Shown here in pieces: positions 54,538-63,634 of a DNA stretch of 64,000 bases. Below the pieces are notes generated by a model, which saw nothing but the letters and a program-made list of their open reading frames with translations, ran no database searches and had not been told where the DNA came from. Where the stretch lies: the NCBI GenBank assembly GCA_964016105.1, contig CAXHEX010000027.1, positions 1 through 64,000 on the forward strand. The letters run 5' to 3'. This DNA is from Ketobacter sp964016105 (GTDB lineage Bacteria > Pseudomonadota > Gammaproteobacteria > Pseudomonadales > Ketobacteraceae). Every line of letters starts with the position of its first letter. The first letter of the stretch is position 1. The translations under genes were made by a program, and so were the position numbers.

Positions 54538-56667
54538 TTATTCGCTGGCCTCGCCCTCCGCTGGGGCTTCCCCTCCAGAGGCAGCCACTTCTTTCATGCT
54601 CAACTTGATGCGACCACGGTTGTCCACATCCAGTACTTTCACTTGAACTTCCTGACCTTCTTTGAGGTAGTCGCTCACTTGATTTACCCGCTCTTCAGCA
54701 ATCTGAGAGATGTGCACCAGACCATCGGTGCCGGGCAAAATGTTCACAAAAGCACCAAAGTCGACGATTTTGTTCACCTTGCCGGTATAGATCTTACCAA
54801 TCTCGGCTTCAGCGGTGATTCCCTCAACCATGGAAAAGGCTTTTTCTGCCGCCGCCTGGTTTTCACCATAGATGCGAACCTGACCGTCATCGCTAATATC
54901 GATTTCAGCTCCGGACTCTTCACAGATCTGGCGGATAGTGGCACCACCTTTTCCAATTACGTCACGGATCTTGTCCGGGTGAATCTTGATGGTGAGATAC
55001 ACCGGAGCGTCTTCTGACAATGTACCACGAGTCTGGCTAATGACCTTGTTCATCTCTTGCAATATATGCAAACGGCCTTCTCTTGCCTGGCTTAAGGCTT
55101 TTTCCATGATCTCTTCGGTGATACCGGTGATCTTAATGTCCATTTGCAACGCAGTGATACCCTCAGCGCTTCCGGCCACTTTGAAGTCCATATCACCCAA
55201 GTGATCTTCATCACCCAGAATGTCAGACAAGATGGCAAAGCGATCGCCCTCCTTCACCAATCCCATTGCAATACCGGCAACAGGGGCTTTAAGAGGAACG
55301 CCGGCATCCATAAGAGCCAGACTGGAGCCACATACCGATGCCATGGAAGAAGAACCATTGGATTCAGTAATTTCCGAAACCACGCGGATGGCATAAGGGA
55401 AATCATCGGTGTTGGGCAACATGGCTTGGATACCACGACGGGCCAAACGGCCATGGCCAATTTCACGACGCTTGGGTGCCAATTGGAAACTGATTTCACC
55501 CACGCAGAATGGAGGGAAGTTATAGTGCAACATGAAAGGATCGGTTTTCATGCCTTCCAATGAATCAATGTTTTGTGAATCTCTCAAGCTGCCTAAGGTG
55601 GCAGTAACAATGGCTTGGGTTTCACCACGGGTGAACAGTGCCGATCCATGAGTTCGGGGTAACACGCCCGCTTCAACGCTAATGGGACGTACTTTATTCT
55701 GTTCACGGCCATCGATTCGGGGTTTACCCGCAAGCACGTTTTCACGCACGGTGACGTATTCGAGGTGATGGAAAACGTCTTTTACTTCCGCTTGCGCCGG
55801 TGCAGCTTCATCGTCCTCTTTACACAGCTCAGCAATCACTTCGCTGCGAATCTCATCTACCTTGGCATAACGCTCTTTCTTATCGTGAATCTGGTAAGCT
55901 TGAACCAGCTTGTCAGCCGCTAGCGATTTGATGGACTCTTCCAGGGATACGTTTTTCTCTGGAGCTTGCCAATTCCAAGAAGGCGTTGCTACTTCAGCAG
56001 CGAATTCTTTGATGGCGGTAATAGCGGCCTGCATTTCCATATGTCCATACAATACCCCACCCAGCATTTGATCTTCCGTCAGCTCTTTAGCTTCAGATTC
56101 AACCATCAATACGGCTTCGTCTGTGCCAGCCACTACCAGATCAAGATCGGTGTTTTCCAATTGCTTATAGGTGGGATTAAGCACATACATGCCATCGATA
56201 TAACCTACTCGAGCAGCACCAATGGGGCCCAAGAAAGGAACACCTGCTGTGGCCAAGGCCGCAGAAGTACCAATTAACGCCGCAATATCCGTGTCACGTT
56301 TTTTATCCGTGGACATCACCGTAGCAATTACCTGTACTTCATTGGTAAAGCCGTCTGGAAACAGGGGACGGATTGGACGATCGATTAAACGGGACGTTAG
56401 CGTTTCTTTTTCAGAGGGACGGCCTTCACGCTTCAAAAAGCCACCGGGAATTCGGCCAGCAGCGTAAGTCTTTTCTTGATAATTTACAGTTAAGGGGAAA
56501 AAATCGGTGCCGGGGTTAGCTTCCTTACGGGCCACCACGGTTACCAATACGGAACAGGACTCGGTTGTGACAACCACTGCACTGGTAGCCTGTCGGGCGA
56601 CTTTACCGGTTTCTAATACAAACGTTTCATCGCCAAATTGAAATTCTTTTTTTACCACTTTAAACAT
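54538..56667 (-). CDS. pnp: Polynucleotide phosphorylase
   Basis: This 709-residue exoribonuclease degrades RNA phosphorolytically and is part of the degradosome. Two RNase PH cores are seen (first starting FQFGDETFVLETGKVARQA; second around PRTHGSALFTRGETQA), followed by KH (IHPDKIRDVIGKGGATIR) and S1 (AEIGKIYTGKVNKIVDFGAFV) domains and a short Gly/Glu tail. It is the last gene of the rimP-to-pnp block. A hairpin in its leader recalls the autoregulatory RNase III site of E. coli pnp. Confidence 0.97.
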   Translation of the reverse strand: MFKVVKKEFQFGDETFVLETGKVARQATSAVVVTTESCSVLVTVVARKEANPGTDFFPLTVNYQEKTYAAGRIPGGFLKREGRPSEKETLTSRLIDRPIRPLFPDGFTNEVQVIATVMSTDKKRDTDIAALIGTSAALATAGVPFLGPIGAARVGYIDGMYVLNPTYKQLENTDLDLVVAGTDEAVLMVESEAKELTEDQMLGGVLYGHMEMQAAITAIKEFAAEVATPSWNWQAPEKNVSLEESIKSLAADKLVQAYQIHDKKERYAKVDEIRSEVIAELCKEDDEAAPAQAEVKDVFHHLEYVTVRENVLAGKPRIDGREQNKVRPISVEAGVLPRTHGSALFTRGETQAIVTATLGSLRDSQNIDSLEGMKTDPFMLHYNFPPFCVGEISFQLAPKRREIGHGRLARRGIQAMLPNTDDFPYAIRVVSEITESNGSSSMASVCGSSLALMDAGVPLKAPVAGIAMGLVKEGDRFAILSDILGDEDHLGDMDFKVAGSAEGITALQMDIKITGITEEIMEKALSQAREGRLHILQEMNKVISQTRGTLSEDAPVYLTIKIHPDKIRDVIGKGGATIRQICEESGAEIDISDDGQVRIYGENQAAAEKAFSMVEGITAEAEIGKIYTGKVNKIVDFGAFVNILPGTDGLVHISQIAEERVNQVSDYLKEGQEVQVKVLDVDNRGRIKLSMKEVAASGGEAPAEGEASE

Positions 56668-56687
56668 TATTCACCTTCCATTTCGAG

Positions 56688-56736
56688 ACTCCGACACAAC
56701 TCGTTTACCAATTCATCTTTAATCTGAAGCCGGAGT
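56688..56736 (-). promoter_or_regulatory. pnp leader stem-loop
   Basis: ACTCCG (56688-56693) and CGGAGT (56731-56736) can pair in the RNA 20-70 bases upstream of the pnp start. In E. coli a leader hairpin cut by RNase III mediates PNPase autoregulation; whether this weaker stem does so is inference. Confidence 0.35.
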
Positions 56737-56831
56737 TTTACCAATATTCACCCGAACCATTACGGGCTCTTAACCTACTTTTTATGCCAGTACTTATTTG
56801 CCAATACGGTTTTACAAGTACCTTAAACAAA

Positions 56832-56863
56832 CACGGCACTTACCCTGATAAGTAAGTGCCGTG
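56832..56863 (-). terminator. Terminator/attenuator between rpsO and pnp
   Basis: CACGGCACTTAC (56832-56843) pairs perfectly with GTAAGTGCCGTG (56852-56863), a 12-bp stem. On the minus strand it is followed by TTTGTTT and starts 34 bases after the rpsO stop. This matches the rpsO terminator of E. coli, through which part of the transcripts run into pnp. Confidence 0.8.
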
Positions 56864-56897
56864 CCTTTTAACTACAACGTCGTTGAGCAATATTGCA

Positions 56898-57167
56898 TTA
56901 ACGACGCAGTCCAAGCTTGCCGATCAAAGCAGTATAACGGTCCAAATCTTTACGCTTAAGGTAGTCCAGCAATTTACGACGCTGGTTAACCATACGAATC
57001 AATCCACGACGGGAGTGGTGATCTTTATTATGGCTTTTGAAATGACCCTGTAACTGGTTGATCTGAGTAGTTAGCAACGCAACCTGTACTTCTGGGGAAC
57101 CGGTGTCACCGGCGGCCCGTTGATGTTCTGCTACTACTGCTGCTTTCTGTTCTGCACTTAATGACAT
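56898..57167 (-). CDS. rpsO: 30S ribosomal protein S15
   Basis: This 89-residue protein is the standard length for S15, which binds 16S rRNA helices 20-22. The conserved GDTGSPEVQVALLT and HNKDHHSRRGL segments are present. I start it at the ATG at 57167 (MSLSAEQK), four residues into the open frame, to match the family. It lies between truB and pnp as in E. coli. Confidence 0.98.
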   Translation of the reverse strand: MSLSAEQKAAVVAEHQRAAGDTGSPEVQVALLTTQINQLQGHFKSHNKDHHSRRGLIRMVNQRRKLLDYLKRKDLDRYTALIGKLGLRR

Positions 57168-57281
57168 TCTATTCTCCAAATATGCCTTTTAAACGATGCC
57201 GAATGAACCACGCATATTTACAGTTCAAACGGCTACTTATAACTAACCCATTTAACCCATTGGCTGTTAAACCGGATTAGG

Positions 57282-58202
57282 TTAGTTTTTTATCAGACGT
57301 CTAGGTGCGATCTTTCCATCTTCATCAATCTCACCAACGCCAATAAACTCATTTTCTGCCCCCAAAAGTTTCACCCAGCCTTCCAAGGGAGAACCGGACA
57401 CCTGAACGGGATTACCGTTACGCACGTAGAAAGCCGTAGCTTCCGTTAACTTCACTTCTGGCCAATGATCAACCGAGCTACCAAGGGGCAGCAGGTACTC
57501 ATCCAAAGCGCTGTGACCACCATTATCGATAGCCTGGGACAAAGTCTCTACCGTGACTGCGGCGTCCAGACCATAGGGCCCTGCCTGGATGCGGCGCAAT
57601 TCTACCACATGGGCCAGGTTACCCATAGCGGAAGCAATATCTTCCACCAGATTTCGTACATAGGTCCCTTTACTGCACCCCACATACAGGCTGAAATGAC
57701 CGCTGTCGAAGTCTAGCAAGTCTAGCTGATGAATTCGAACCTTGCGGGCTTTACGCTCAACTTCTACGCCTTCTCGAGCCAGCTTATACAGTGGCTGGCC
57801 TTTGTGCTTGAGCGCCGAATACATGGACGGCACCTGCTCAATTTCACCTTTAAACTGCTCCAACACCGCTTCCAGTGCTTCTCGGTTCAACGAATCCGTA
57901 GAGCAGGTTTCCACCACTTCACCGTCCGCGTCAGAGGTGTTTGTGCGCTCGCCCCACTTCGCCTTTACCTGATAGGCTTTATCAGCATCCAGCAAGTACT
58001 GTGAAAACTTGGTGGCCTCACCGAAACACAGGGGTAACACCCCCGTTGCCAGGGGGTCTAAACTGCCGGTATGACCCGCCTTGGCAGCACCGTACATGCG
58101 TTTCACCCGCTGCAGTATTTCATTTGAAGTGCAACCCTGGGGTTTATCCAGCACCAAAACCCCATCGATTTGGCGACCTCTACTTCGACGTTTTCCCACC
58201 AC
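57282..58202 (-). CDS. truB: tRNA pseudouridine(55) synthase
   Basis: This 306-residue enzyme makes pseudouridine 55 in tRNAs. The catalytic Asp is in GHTGSLDPLATGVLP; the upstream LDKPQGCTSNEIL and the C-terminal PUA-like part are typical. It overlaps the rbfA stop by one base, so the two are translationally coupled. Confidence 0.97.
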   Translation of the reverse strand: MVGKRRSRGRQIDGVLVLDKPQGCTSNEILQRVKRMYGAAKAGHTGSLDPLATGVLPLCFGEATKFSQYLLDADKAYQVKAKWGERTNTSDADGEVVETCSTDSLNREALEAVLEQFKGEIEQVPSMYSALKHKGQPLYKLAREGVEVERKARKVRIHQLDLLDFDSGHFSLYVGCSKGTYVRNLVEDIASAMGNLAHVVELRRIQAGPYGLDAAVTVETLSQAIDNGGHSALDEYLLPLGSSVDHWPEVKLTEATAFYVRNGNPVQVSGSPLEGWVKLLGAENEFIGVGEIDEDGKIAPRRLIKN

Positions 58203-58600
58203 TAATCCTCGTCTTTATCCGCCTGACGAGTACGGTCCTGCGCTATGGCAGTGTCGATCAGTTTCGACATTCGAGGGCCGTCCACAATGGTGTGATCGTA
58301 GTGAAAACGCAGCTTGGGGATGGTCCGCAGCTGGATGTTTTTAGCCAACATGCTGCGTAAAAAGCCGCCCGCATGCTCAAGCACCTCGAGCCCTGCCTCC
58401 ACGTCACCCTCTTCATCAACGGCCATAAAGGTAACGTAAACGTCGGCAAAGGCCAGATCTTTGCTCACATTGACGCTGTTAATGGTGACCATTCCCACAC
58501 GCGGGTCTTTTATTTCCCGCTGCAACAGCAAGGCCAGATCCCGCTGGATCTGGTCCGCAATGCGATCGGTGCGGTTGTAGCCACGGCTGCTATGACGCAA
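58202..58600 (-). CDS. rbfA: Ribosome-binding factor A
   Basis: This 132-residue KH-fold protein aids 30S maturation at the 16S 5' end. Conserved features are RTDRIADQIQRDLALLLQ, KDPRVGMVTINSV and the C-terminal IPKLRFHYD. It sits 15 bases after infB and overlaps truB. Confidence 0.97.
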   Translation of the reverse strand: MRHSSRGYNRTDRIADQIQRDLALLLQREIKDPRVGMVTINSVNVSKDLAFADVYVTFMAVDEEGDVEAGLEVLEHAGGFLRSMLAKNIQLRTIPKLRFHYDHTIVDGPRMSKLIDTAIAQDRTRQADKDED

Positions 58601-58615
58601 TTTCTGTCACTCCCA

Positions 58616-61339
58616 TTAAATGGTTCGAGCCACTTTCTTAACATTGAAGACTTCGATCTTGTCGCCTTCTTTAACGTCGTTATAGCTTTTAACCGCGATA
58701 CCACATTCGATACCAGCGTTGACTTCATTCACGTCATCTTTAAAGCGTCGCAGGGATTCCAATTCGCCTTGGAACACCACGATGTCGTCCCGCAACACAC
58801 GGATAGGTTTGTTGCGGTAAATAGTACCTTCCACTACCTTACAACCCGCTACGGCACCAAACTTGGAAGAACGGAACACATCGCGCACCTCTGCCACACC
58901 CACGATTTCTTCCCGTAGCTCCGGCTCAAGCAATCCGGACATGGCATTACGAACGTCTTCGATAATGTCGTAAATCACACTGTAATAGCGAAGTTCGATA
59001 TTTTCTTCCTGGCATAATTTGCGTGCAGAACCATCGGCTCGCACGTTAAAGCCAACAATAACTGCATTGGAAGTTAAGGCCAGGTTAACGTCTGATTCGT
59101 TAATACCACCCACACCGGAGGAGACAATATTCACTTTTACCTCATCCGTGGATAGATCAGTCAAAGACGTTTGCAGCGCCTCAAGGGAACCTCGAACATC
59201 GGTTTTCAGTACGATGTTCACATAGGCACTTTCTCCACTGCCCATGTTCTCGAACAGATTTTCCAGCTTCGCCGCCTGCTGACGGGCCAATCGACTGTGA
59301 CGCAGCTTCTTCTGACGGAAGTCAGCCACTTCTCGAGCCTTACGCTCATCGGGCACAATCTGAAACTCTTCACCGGCATCGGGGGCCCCGGCCAAGCCCA
59401 GTATTTCTACGGGGATAGAAGGCCCTGCGGATTCGATGGGCTGACCATTTTCGTCCAGCATGGCACGTACACGACCGTAGTGCTCACCCGCCAACACCAT
59501 ATCACCCTGGTTGAGGACTCCGGCTTGTACCAGCAAGCTGGCCACAACTCCACGACCTTTGTCCACTCGGGATTCAATGACAATACCTTTTGCCGCACCC
59601 TCGGCCACCGCTTTCAACTCCAGCAATTCCGCCTGCAACAGAACAGCATCAAGTAGCTCATCAATACCCTGACCCGTGTGGGCAGACACATTAACGAACT
59701 GGGTATCACCACCCCACTCTTCGGAAATAACTTCCTTGGTGGACAGGTCGGATTTCACTTTCTCTGGATCCGCATCCTCTTTATCGATCTTGTTAACCGC
59801 CACAATCAGAGGCACGCCCGCCGCTCGCGAGTGATCAATAGCTTCTGCGGTCTGGGGCATCATGCCGTCGTCTGCAGCCACCACCAATATAACAATGTCG
59901 GTGCAAGAAGCACCGCGGGCTCGCATCTGGGTGAAAGCGGCGTGGCCAGGTGTATCCAGGAACGTGATCATGCCATGGCCGGTTTCAACGTGATAAGCAC
60001 CGATGTGCTGGGTAATTCCACCGGCTTCTCCGGCCGCCACTCGGGTGCGACGGATATAATCCAGCAAGGAGGTTTTACCATGGTCAACGTGACCCATGAT
60101 GGTAACCACTGGCGCCCTGGAGGCCAGCTCACCTTCGGTTTGGGTGTCTTCCAAGTGCTCAATCAACGAATCTTCCACCGCTTGATCACTCACTAATTTA
60201 ATCTTGTGACCAAATTCTTCCACGATCAGCTGGGCAGTATCACGATCAATCGATTGGTTCATGGTAGCCATCACACCGAGGCCAAACAGGGATTTGACCA
60301 CGGCAGCGCCTTTCACCGACATTTGCTGAGCCAAATCCGAAACCGTGATGTTTTCACCAACGGATACTTCCCTTACCACAGGCCCAGTGGGATTCTGGAA
60401 TCCGTGTTGATTGGCGCGGGTGCCTGATAATTTGGGCACAATTTTGCGCTCGGGAATTTTGTCTTTGCCCTTTTTCTTGGGCGTTTTTTTGGCCCGTTTA
60501 ACCTGACGCGCCTCGCGATCCAGGCTTTCCTCAAAAGCGCGTTTTACAATGGCATCTTTTTCCTCTTCCAACACCATCTCATCGGCTTTTTCAGTGGCTT
60601 CATCACCCCGCGCCTCAATTTCCTGGGCTAAGCGGCGTGCTTCTTCCAAGGTGTGCTCACGGGCCTCTTCTTCTGCTTTTTTACGGGCTTCTTCCCTGCG
60701 CTTGGCGTCTTCAGCACGACGAGCTTCGTCGGCAGCCATTTCTTCAGGAGTTTTTTCCGGCTCTTTCTTAACGGGCTCTTTCTTCGCTGCTTCTTTTTTA
60801 GCAGCGTCCTTTTTACCGCTGTCTTTTTTGGCAGACGTAGCCGCTTCTTTGGCAGCCGCTTCTTTTTTGGCTTGTTCCAGCGCTTTCTCTTCTTCTGCTT
60901 TTCGAGCTGCCTCTTGCTCCGCTATCTTAGCGGCTTCTTCCGCAGCCAGGCGCTCTTGCTCCGCTATCTTGGCGGCTTCTTCGGCAGCCCTTGCCTCTTC
61001 TGCAGCAGCGGCTGCTTTTGCTTCTTCCGCTTCCACATCAGAACGCTTAACGTAGGTGCGCTTTTTACGCACTTCTACGTTCACTGTTTTGCTACGCCCC
61101 TGAGATCCACTTACCTTGAGAGTGCTAACACTTTTTCGCTTAAGGGTGATTTTTTTGGGCCCAGCTTCTTTGCCACCATGGGATCGCTTCAAGTGCGCCA
61201 ACAGCTGCTCTTTTTCATTATCAGAAACAGCTTGCTCCGCATCTTTGTGAGCCAACCCCGCGTCTTTCATTTGCTGCAACAAAGTCTCTACGGGTATACC
61301 CACGACATCGGCTAGCTGTTCGACGGTCACTTCTGCCAT
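58616..61339 (-). CDS. infB: Translation initiation factor IF-2
   Basis: This 907-residue GTPase places fMet-tRNA on the 30S subunit. A small N-terminal IF2_N domain (AEVTVEQLADVVGI) leads to a long Ala/Glu/Lys-rich helical region (about 90-290), a second IF2_N domain, and the G domain with GHVDHGKTSL, DTPGHAAF and NKIDKED. I start at the ATG at 61339; an in-frame GTG at 61354 is possible. The low-complexity coding of the helical region creates long false open frames on the other strand. Confidence 0.97.
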   Translation of the reverse strand: MAEVTVEQLADVVGIPVETLLQQMKDAGLAHKDAEQAVSDNEKEQLLAHLKRSHGGKEAGPKKITLKRKSVSTLKVSGSQGRSKTVNVEVRKKRTYVKRSDVEAEEAKAAAAAEEARAAEEAAKIAEQERLAAEEAAKIAEQEAARKAEEEKALEQAKKEAAAKEAATSAKKDSGKKDAAKKEAAKKEPVKKEPEKTPEEMAADEARRAEDAKRREEARKKAEEEAREHTLEEARRLAQEIEARGDEATEKADEMVLEEEKDAIVKRAFEESLDREARQVKRAKKTPKKKGKDKIPERKIVPKLSGTRANQHGFQNPTGPVVREVSVGENITVSDLAQQMSVKGAAVVKSLFGLGVMATMNQSIDRDTAQLIVEEFGHKIKLVSDQAVEDSLIEHLEDTQTEGELASRAPVVTIMGHVDHGKTSLLDYIRRTRVAAGEAGGITQHIGAYHVETGHGMITFLDTPGHAAFTQMRARGASCTDIVILVVAADDGMMPQTAEAIDHSRAAGVPLIVAVNKIDKEDADPEKVKSDLSTKEVISEEWGGDTQFVNVSAHTGQGIDELLDAVLLQAELLELKAVAEGAAKGIVIESRVDKGRGVVASLLVQAGVLNQGDMVLAGEHYGRVRAMLDENGQPIESAGPSIPVEILGLAGAPDAGEEFQIVPDERKAREVADFRQKKLRHSRLARQQAAKLENLFENMGSGESAYVNIVLKTDVRGSLEALQTSLTDLSTDEVKVNIVSSGVGGINESDVNLALTSNAVIVGFNVRADGSARKLCQEENIELRYYSVIYDIIEDVRNAMSGLLEPELREEIVGVAEVRDVFRSSKFGAVAGCKVVEGTIYRNKPIRVLRDDIVVFQGELESLRRFKDDVNEVNAGIECGIAVKSYNDVKEGDKIEVFNVKKVARTI

Positions 61340-61391
61340 ATCAGCGTTTCTCACTCCTGTTATTCGTGCCAGTTTTCATGCATGTTCGAGC

Positions 61392-62888
61392 TTATTCCTG
61401 ATCCTCGAACCAAGGGGCACGTGCAGTCATTATCAATTGCGCAGCACGGTCTTCATCGATATTTTCAATATCCAACAAATCATCGACCGCTTGTTCAGCA
61501 AGATCATCCATAGTGATGATGCCAACTTTTGCTAGCGCATAGGCGGTGGTTTTATCCATACCGTCCATATTCAACAGGTCTTCTGCAGGTGCCTGCTCAC
61601 CTTCTAATTTCTCTTCAGAGACCAAAGCCTTGGTCAACAACGCATCCTTCGCTCGACGTCGCAGTTCATCCACCACATCTTCATCAAAGCCTTCGATTGC
61701 CATCATTTCTTCTTTAGGAACATAGGCAACTTCTTCCAAGCTGGTGAAACCTTCTTCAACCAGCACAGCAGCGACGTCTTCGTCCACATCCAAATCATTC
61801 ATGAAGCGTTCAACCAGCTCACCGGCTTCTTCTTCCTGCTTGTTTTGGGCCTGTTCAACGGTCATAACGTTGAGGTCCCAACCAGACAACTCTCCGGCCA
61901 GCCGTATGTTTTGCCCACCTTTGCCAATGGCTTGGGCCAACTGTTCTTCATCTACGGCAATATCCATGGCGTGGCGATCTTCATCTACCACAATGGATAT
62001 AACATCAGCGGGGGACATGGCATTGATAACAAATTGGGCCACGTTGTCATCCCACAGTACAATGTCAATTCGCTCGCCACCCAATTCGTTTGATACCGCT
62101 TGTACCCGCGCTCCACGCATACCTACACAGGCGCCCACAGGGTCAACTCGCTGATCGTGGGTTTTCACAGCAATCTTGGCGCGAGAACCAGGGTCACGGG
62201 CCGCACCTTTGATTTCAATAAGATCTTCGCCGATTTCGGGTACTTCAATTTTGAACAGTTCAATCAGCATTTCTGGTCGAGTCCGGCTCACAAACAACTG
62301 CGGTCCGCGATTTTCCGTATTCACACCCCGTAGTACAGCACGCACCCGGTCGCTCACCCGGAAGGTTTCCCGGGGGATCATATCTTCACGGGACAAAAGA
62401 GCCTCTGCATTGTTGCCCAGGTCCAAGATGACACTGTCCCGGGTCACTTTCTTAACTGTACCGTTTACCAGTTCACCAATACGATCAACAAAGGCTTCTA
62501 TAACCTGCTGGCGCTCAGCTTCACGCACCTTTTGTACGATCACCTGCTTGGCAGTCTGAGCCGCAATTCGGCCAAACTCAATGGACTCAATGGGCTCTTC
62601 CCAGGTATCACCAATGTTGAGTTTTTTATCAATGTCGTGGGCTTCATCCAAGGTCAGATGACGGCCGGGAAACTCGAAATCCTCATCCAGAACCACATGC
62701 CACAGACGATAACTATCATAATCTCCAGTAGCTCGATCAATGGTTACCTTGATATCCACATCATCGGACGGAAAACGCTTTTTTGTAGCCGTAGCCAATG
62801 CCAATTCCACAGCACCAAAAATAACGTCTTTATCTACGCCTTTTTCGTTTGAAACGGTATCCGCTACCAAAAGTATTTCTTTACTCAT
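61392..62888 (-). CDS. nusA: Transcription termination/antitermination factor NusA
   Basis: This 498-residue RNA polymerase-binding factor modulates pausing and termination. An N-terminal domain, an S1 domain (GTVKKVTRDSVILDLG), KH domains (GACVGMRGARVQAVSNELGGERID) and two C-terminal acidic repeats (FTSLEEVAYVP and KVGIITMDDLAEQ) are seen, the full gammaproteobacterial form. It lies between rimP and infB. Confidence 0.97.
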   Translation of the reverse strand: MSKEILLVADTVSNEKGVDKDVIFGAVELALATATKKRFPSDDVDIKVTIDRATGDYDSYRLWHVVLDEDFEFPGRHLTLDEAHDIDKKLNIGDTWEEPIESIEFGRIAAQTAKQVIVQKVREAERQQVIEAFVDRIGELVNGTVKKVTRDSVILDLGNNAEALLSREDMIPRETFRVSDRVRAVLRGVNTENRGPQLFVSRTRPEMLIELFKIEVPEIGEDLIEIKGAARDPGSRAKIAVKTHDQRVDPVGACVGMRGARVQAVSNELGGERIDIVLWDDNVAQFVINAMSPADVISIVVDEDRHAMDIAVDEEQLAQAIGKGGQNIRLAGELSGWDLNVMTVEQAQNKQEEEAGELVERFMNDLDVDEDVAAVLVEEGFTSLEEVAYVPKEEMMAIEGFDEDVVDELRRRAKDALLTKALVSEEKLEGEQAPAEDLLNMDGMDKTTAYALAKVGIITMDDLAEQAVDDLLDIENIDEDRAAQLIMTARAPWFEDQE

Positions 62889-62938
62889 TTCACTGCCTCA
62901 CCCTGAGACTCTGCTTACAGAAAGCCTGCTATTAGCAT

Positions 62939-63400
62939 TTAGTCAAAAATTGGGACCAGGTTTGCTTTATCTACTTGGTTCATCGAAACGGTTAGTTGTT
63001 GATTTTCCACTTCAAAGGTTAGCTGATCGTTTTCTGCCACCAACAACTTACCTGTAAAATTTCTTTTTCCATCCACGGCCATTTGCAAACGGACTTTGAT
63101 GGGCTCACCAACATAGCTACGAAACTGTTCGAAGCTAAACAAGGGACGATCCATTCCTGGAGAAGATACCTCCAGATTGTATTCGCCACTTATGGGATCC
63201 TCTACATCAAGAATGCCGCTCACCTGATGGGACGCTGCTTCACAATCGTCGATGGTGACGCCATTTTGCGAATCGATATATACACGCAATATGGAGTGTC
63301 GGCCCTGAGAGAGAAATTCAATCCCCCACAGCTCCATGCCCACGGCCTGAACCGCCGGTTCTAACATCTGCTTGAGTTGTTCGTTTCGCTTAGATGACAC
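62939..63400 (-). CDS. rimP: Ribosome maturation factor RimP
   Basis: This 153-residue protein helps assemble the 30S subunit. Typical motifs are GMELWGIEFLSQGRHSILRVYID, the DCEAASHQVSGILDVEDPI segment and EVSSPGMDRPLF. It is the first gene of the rimP-nusA-infB-rbfA-truB-rpsO-pnp block. A promoter and an intrinsic terminator lie upstream, so its transcription may be attenuated. Confidence 0.96.
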   Translation of the reverse strand: MSSKRNEQLKQMLEPAVQAVGMELWGIEFLSQGRHSILRVYIDSQNGVTIDDCEAASHQVSGILDVEDPISGEYNLEVSSPGMDRPLFSFEQFRSYVGEPIKVRLQMAVDGKRNFTGKLLVAENDQLTFEVENQQLTVSMNQVDKANLVPIFD

Positions 63401-63502
63401 TCAGTCTTTGCCTTGCTGCAATTCAGCCAATCAGAAACAAAAAATGGGCACCACGGCCCACCACTTAGCCAGCACCAACTGATCTTGGGCCAACTCCTCT
63501 CC

Positions 63503-63530
63503 TAACAAAAAGCCCCTAAAATTAGGGGCT
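63503..63530 (-). terminator. Intrinsic terminator/attenuator upstream of rimP
   Basis: AGCCCCTAA (63511-63519) pairs with TTAGGGGCT (63522-63530). On the minus strand the stem is followed by TTTTTGTTAGG, a proper U-tract. It lies about 100 bases before rimP and 75 bases after a sigma-70-like promoter. Confidence 0.85.
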
Positions 63531-63598
63531 TCGAGAATTCTTACTCAACTACAAGCTGGGTACTCGACCGAATCAAACCCGGGAGCGCCTCATTCTGG
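63503..63598 (-). ncRNA. rimP leader RNA (putative attenuator)
   Basis: A transcript started at the promoter at 63605-63634 and stopped at the terminator would be about 95 nt. A rimP-leader attenuator in front of rimP-nusA-infB has been predicted in gammaproteobacteria and is an Rfam family; position and layout fit, but I could not check the fold. The leader also contains GGGT...ACCC pairing ahead of the terminator stem. Confidence 0.55.
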
Positions 63599-63604
63599 TG
63601 GCGG

Positions 63605-63634
63605 ATTATAACAATCTTAGTGCGCAGACTTCAA
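63605..63634 (-). promoter_or_regulatory. Sigma-70 promoter of the rimP operon leader
   Basis: On the minus strand TTGAAG (63634-63629) and a perfect TATAAT (63610-63605) are 18 bases apart. Transcription would begin near 63598 and run through the leader into rimP when the terminator is passed. Confidence 0.65.

Noticed and set aside
60549..61315. Two long Ser/Ala- and Phe-rich open frames on the + strand opposite infB
   Set aside because: They mirror the Ala/Glu/Lys low-complexity part of IF-2 on the other strand and have no ribosome binding site or recognisable family.
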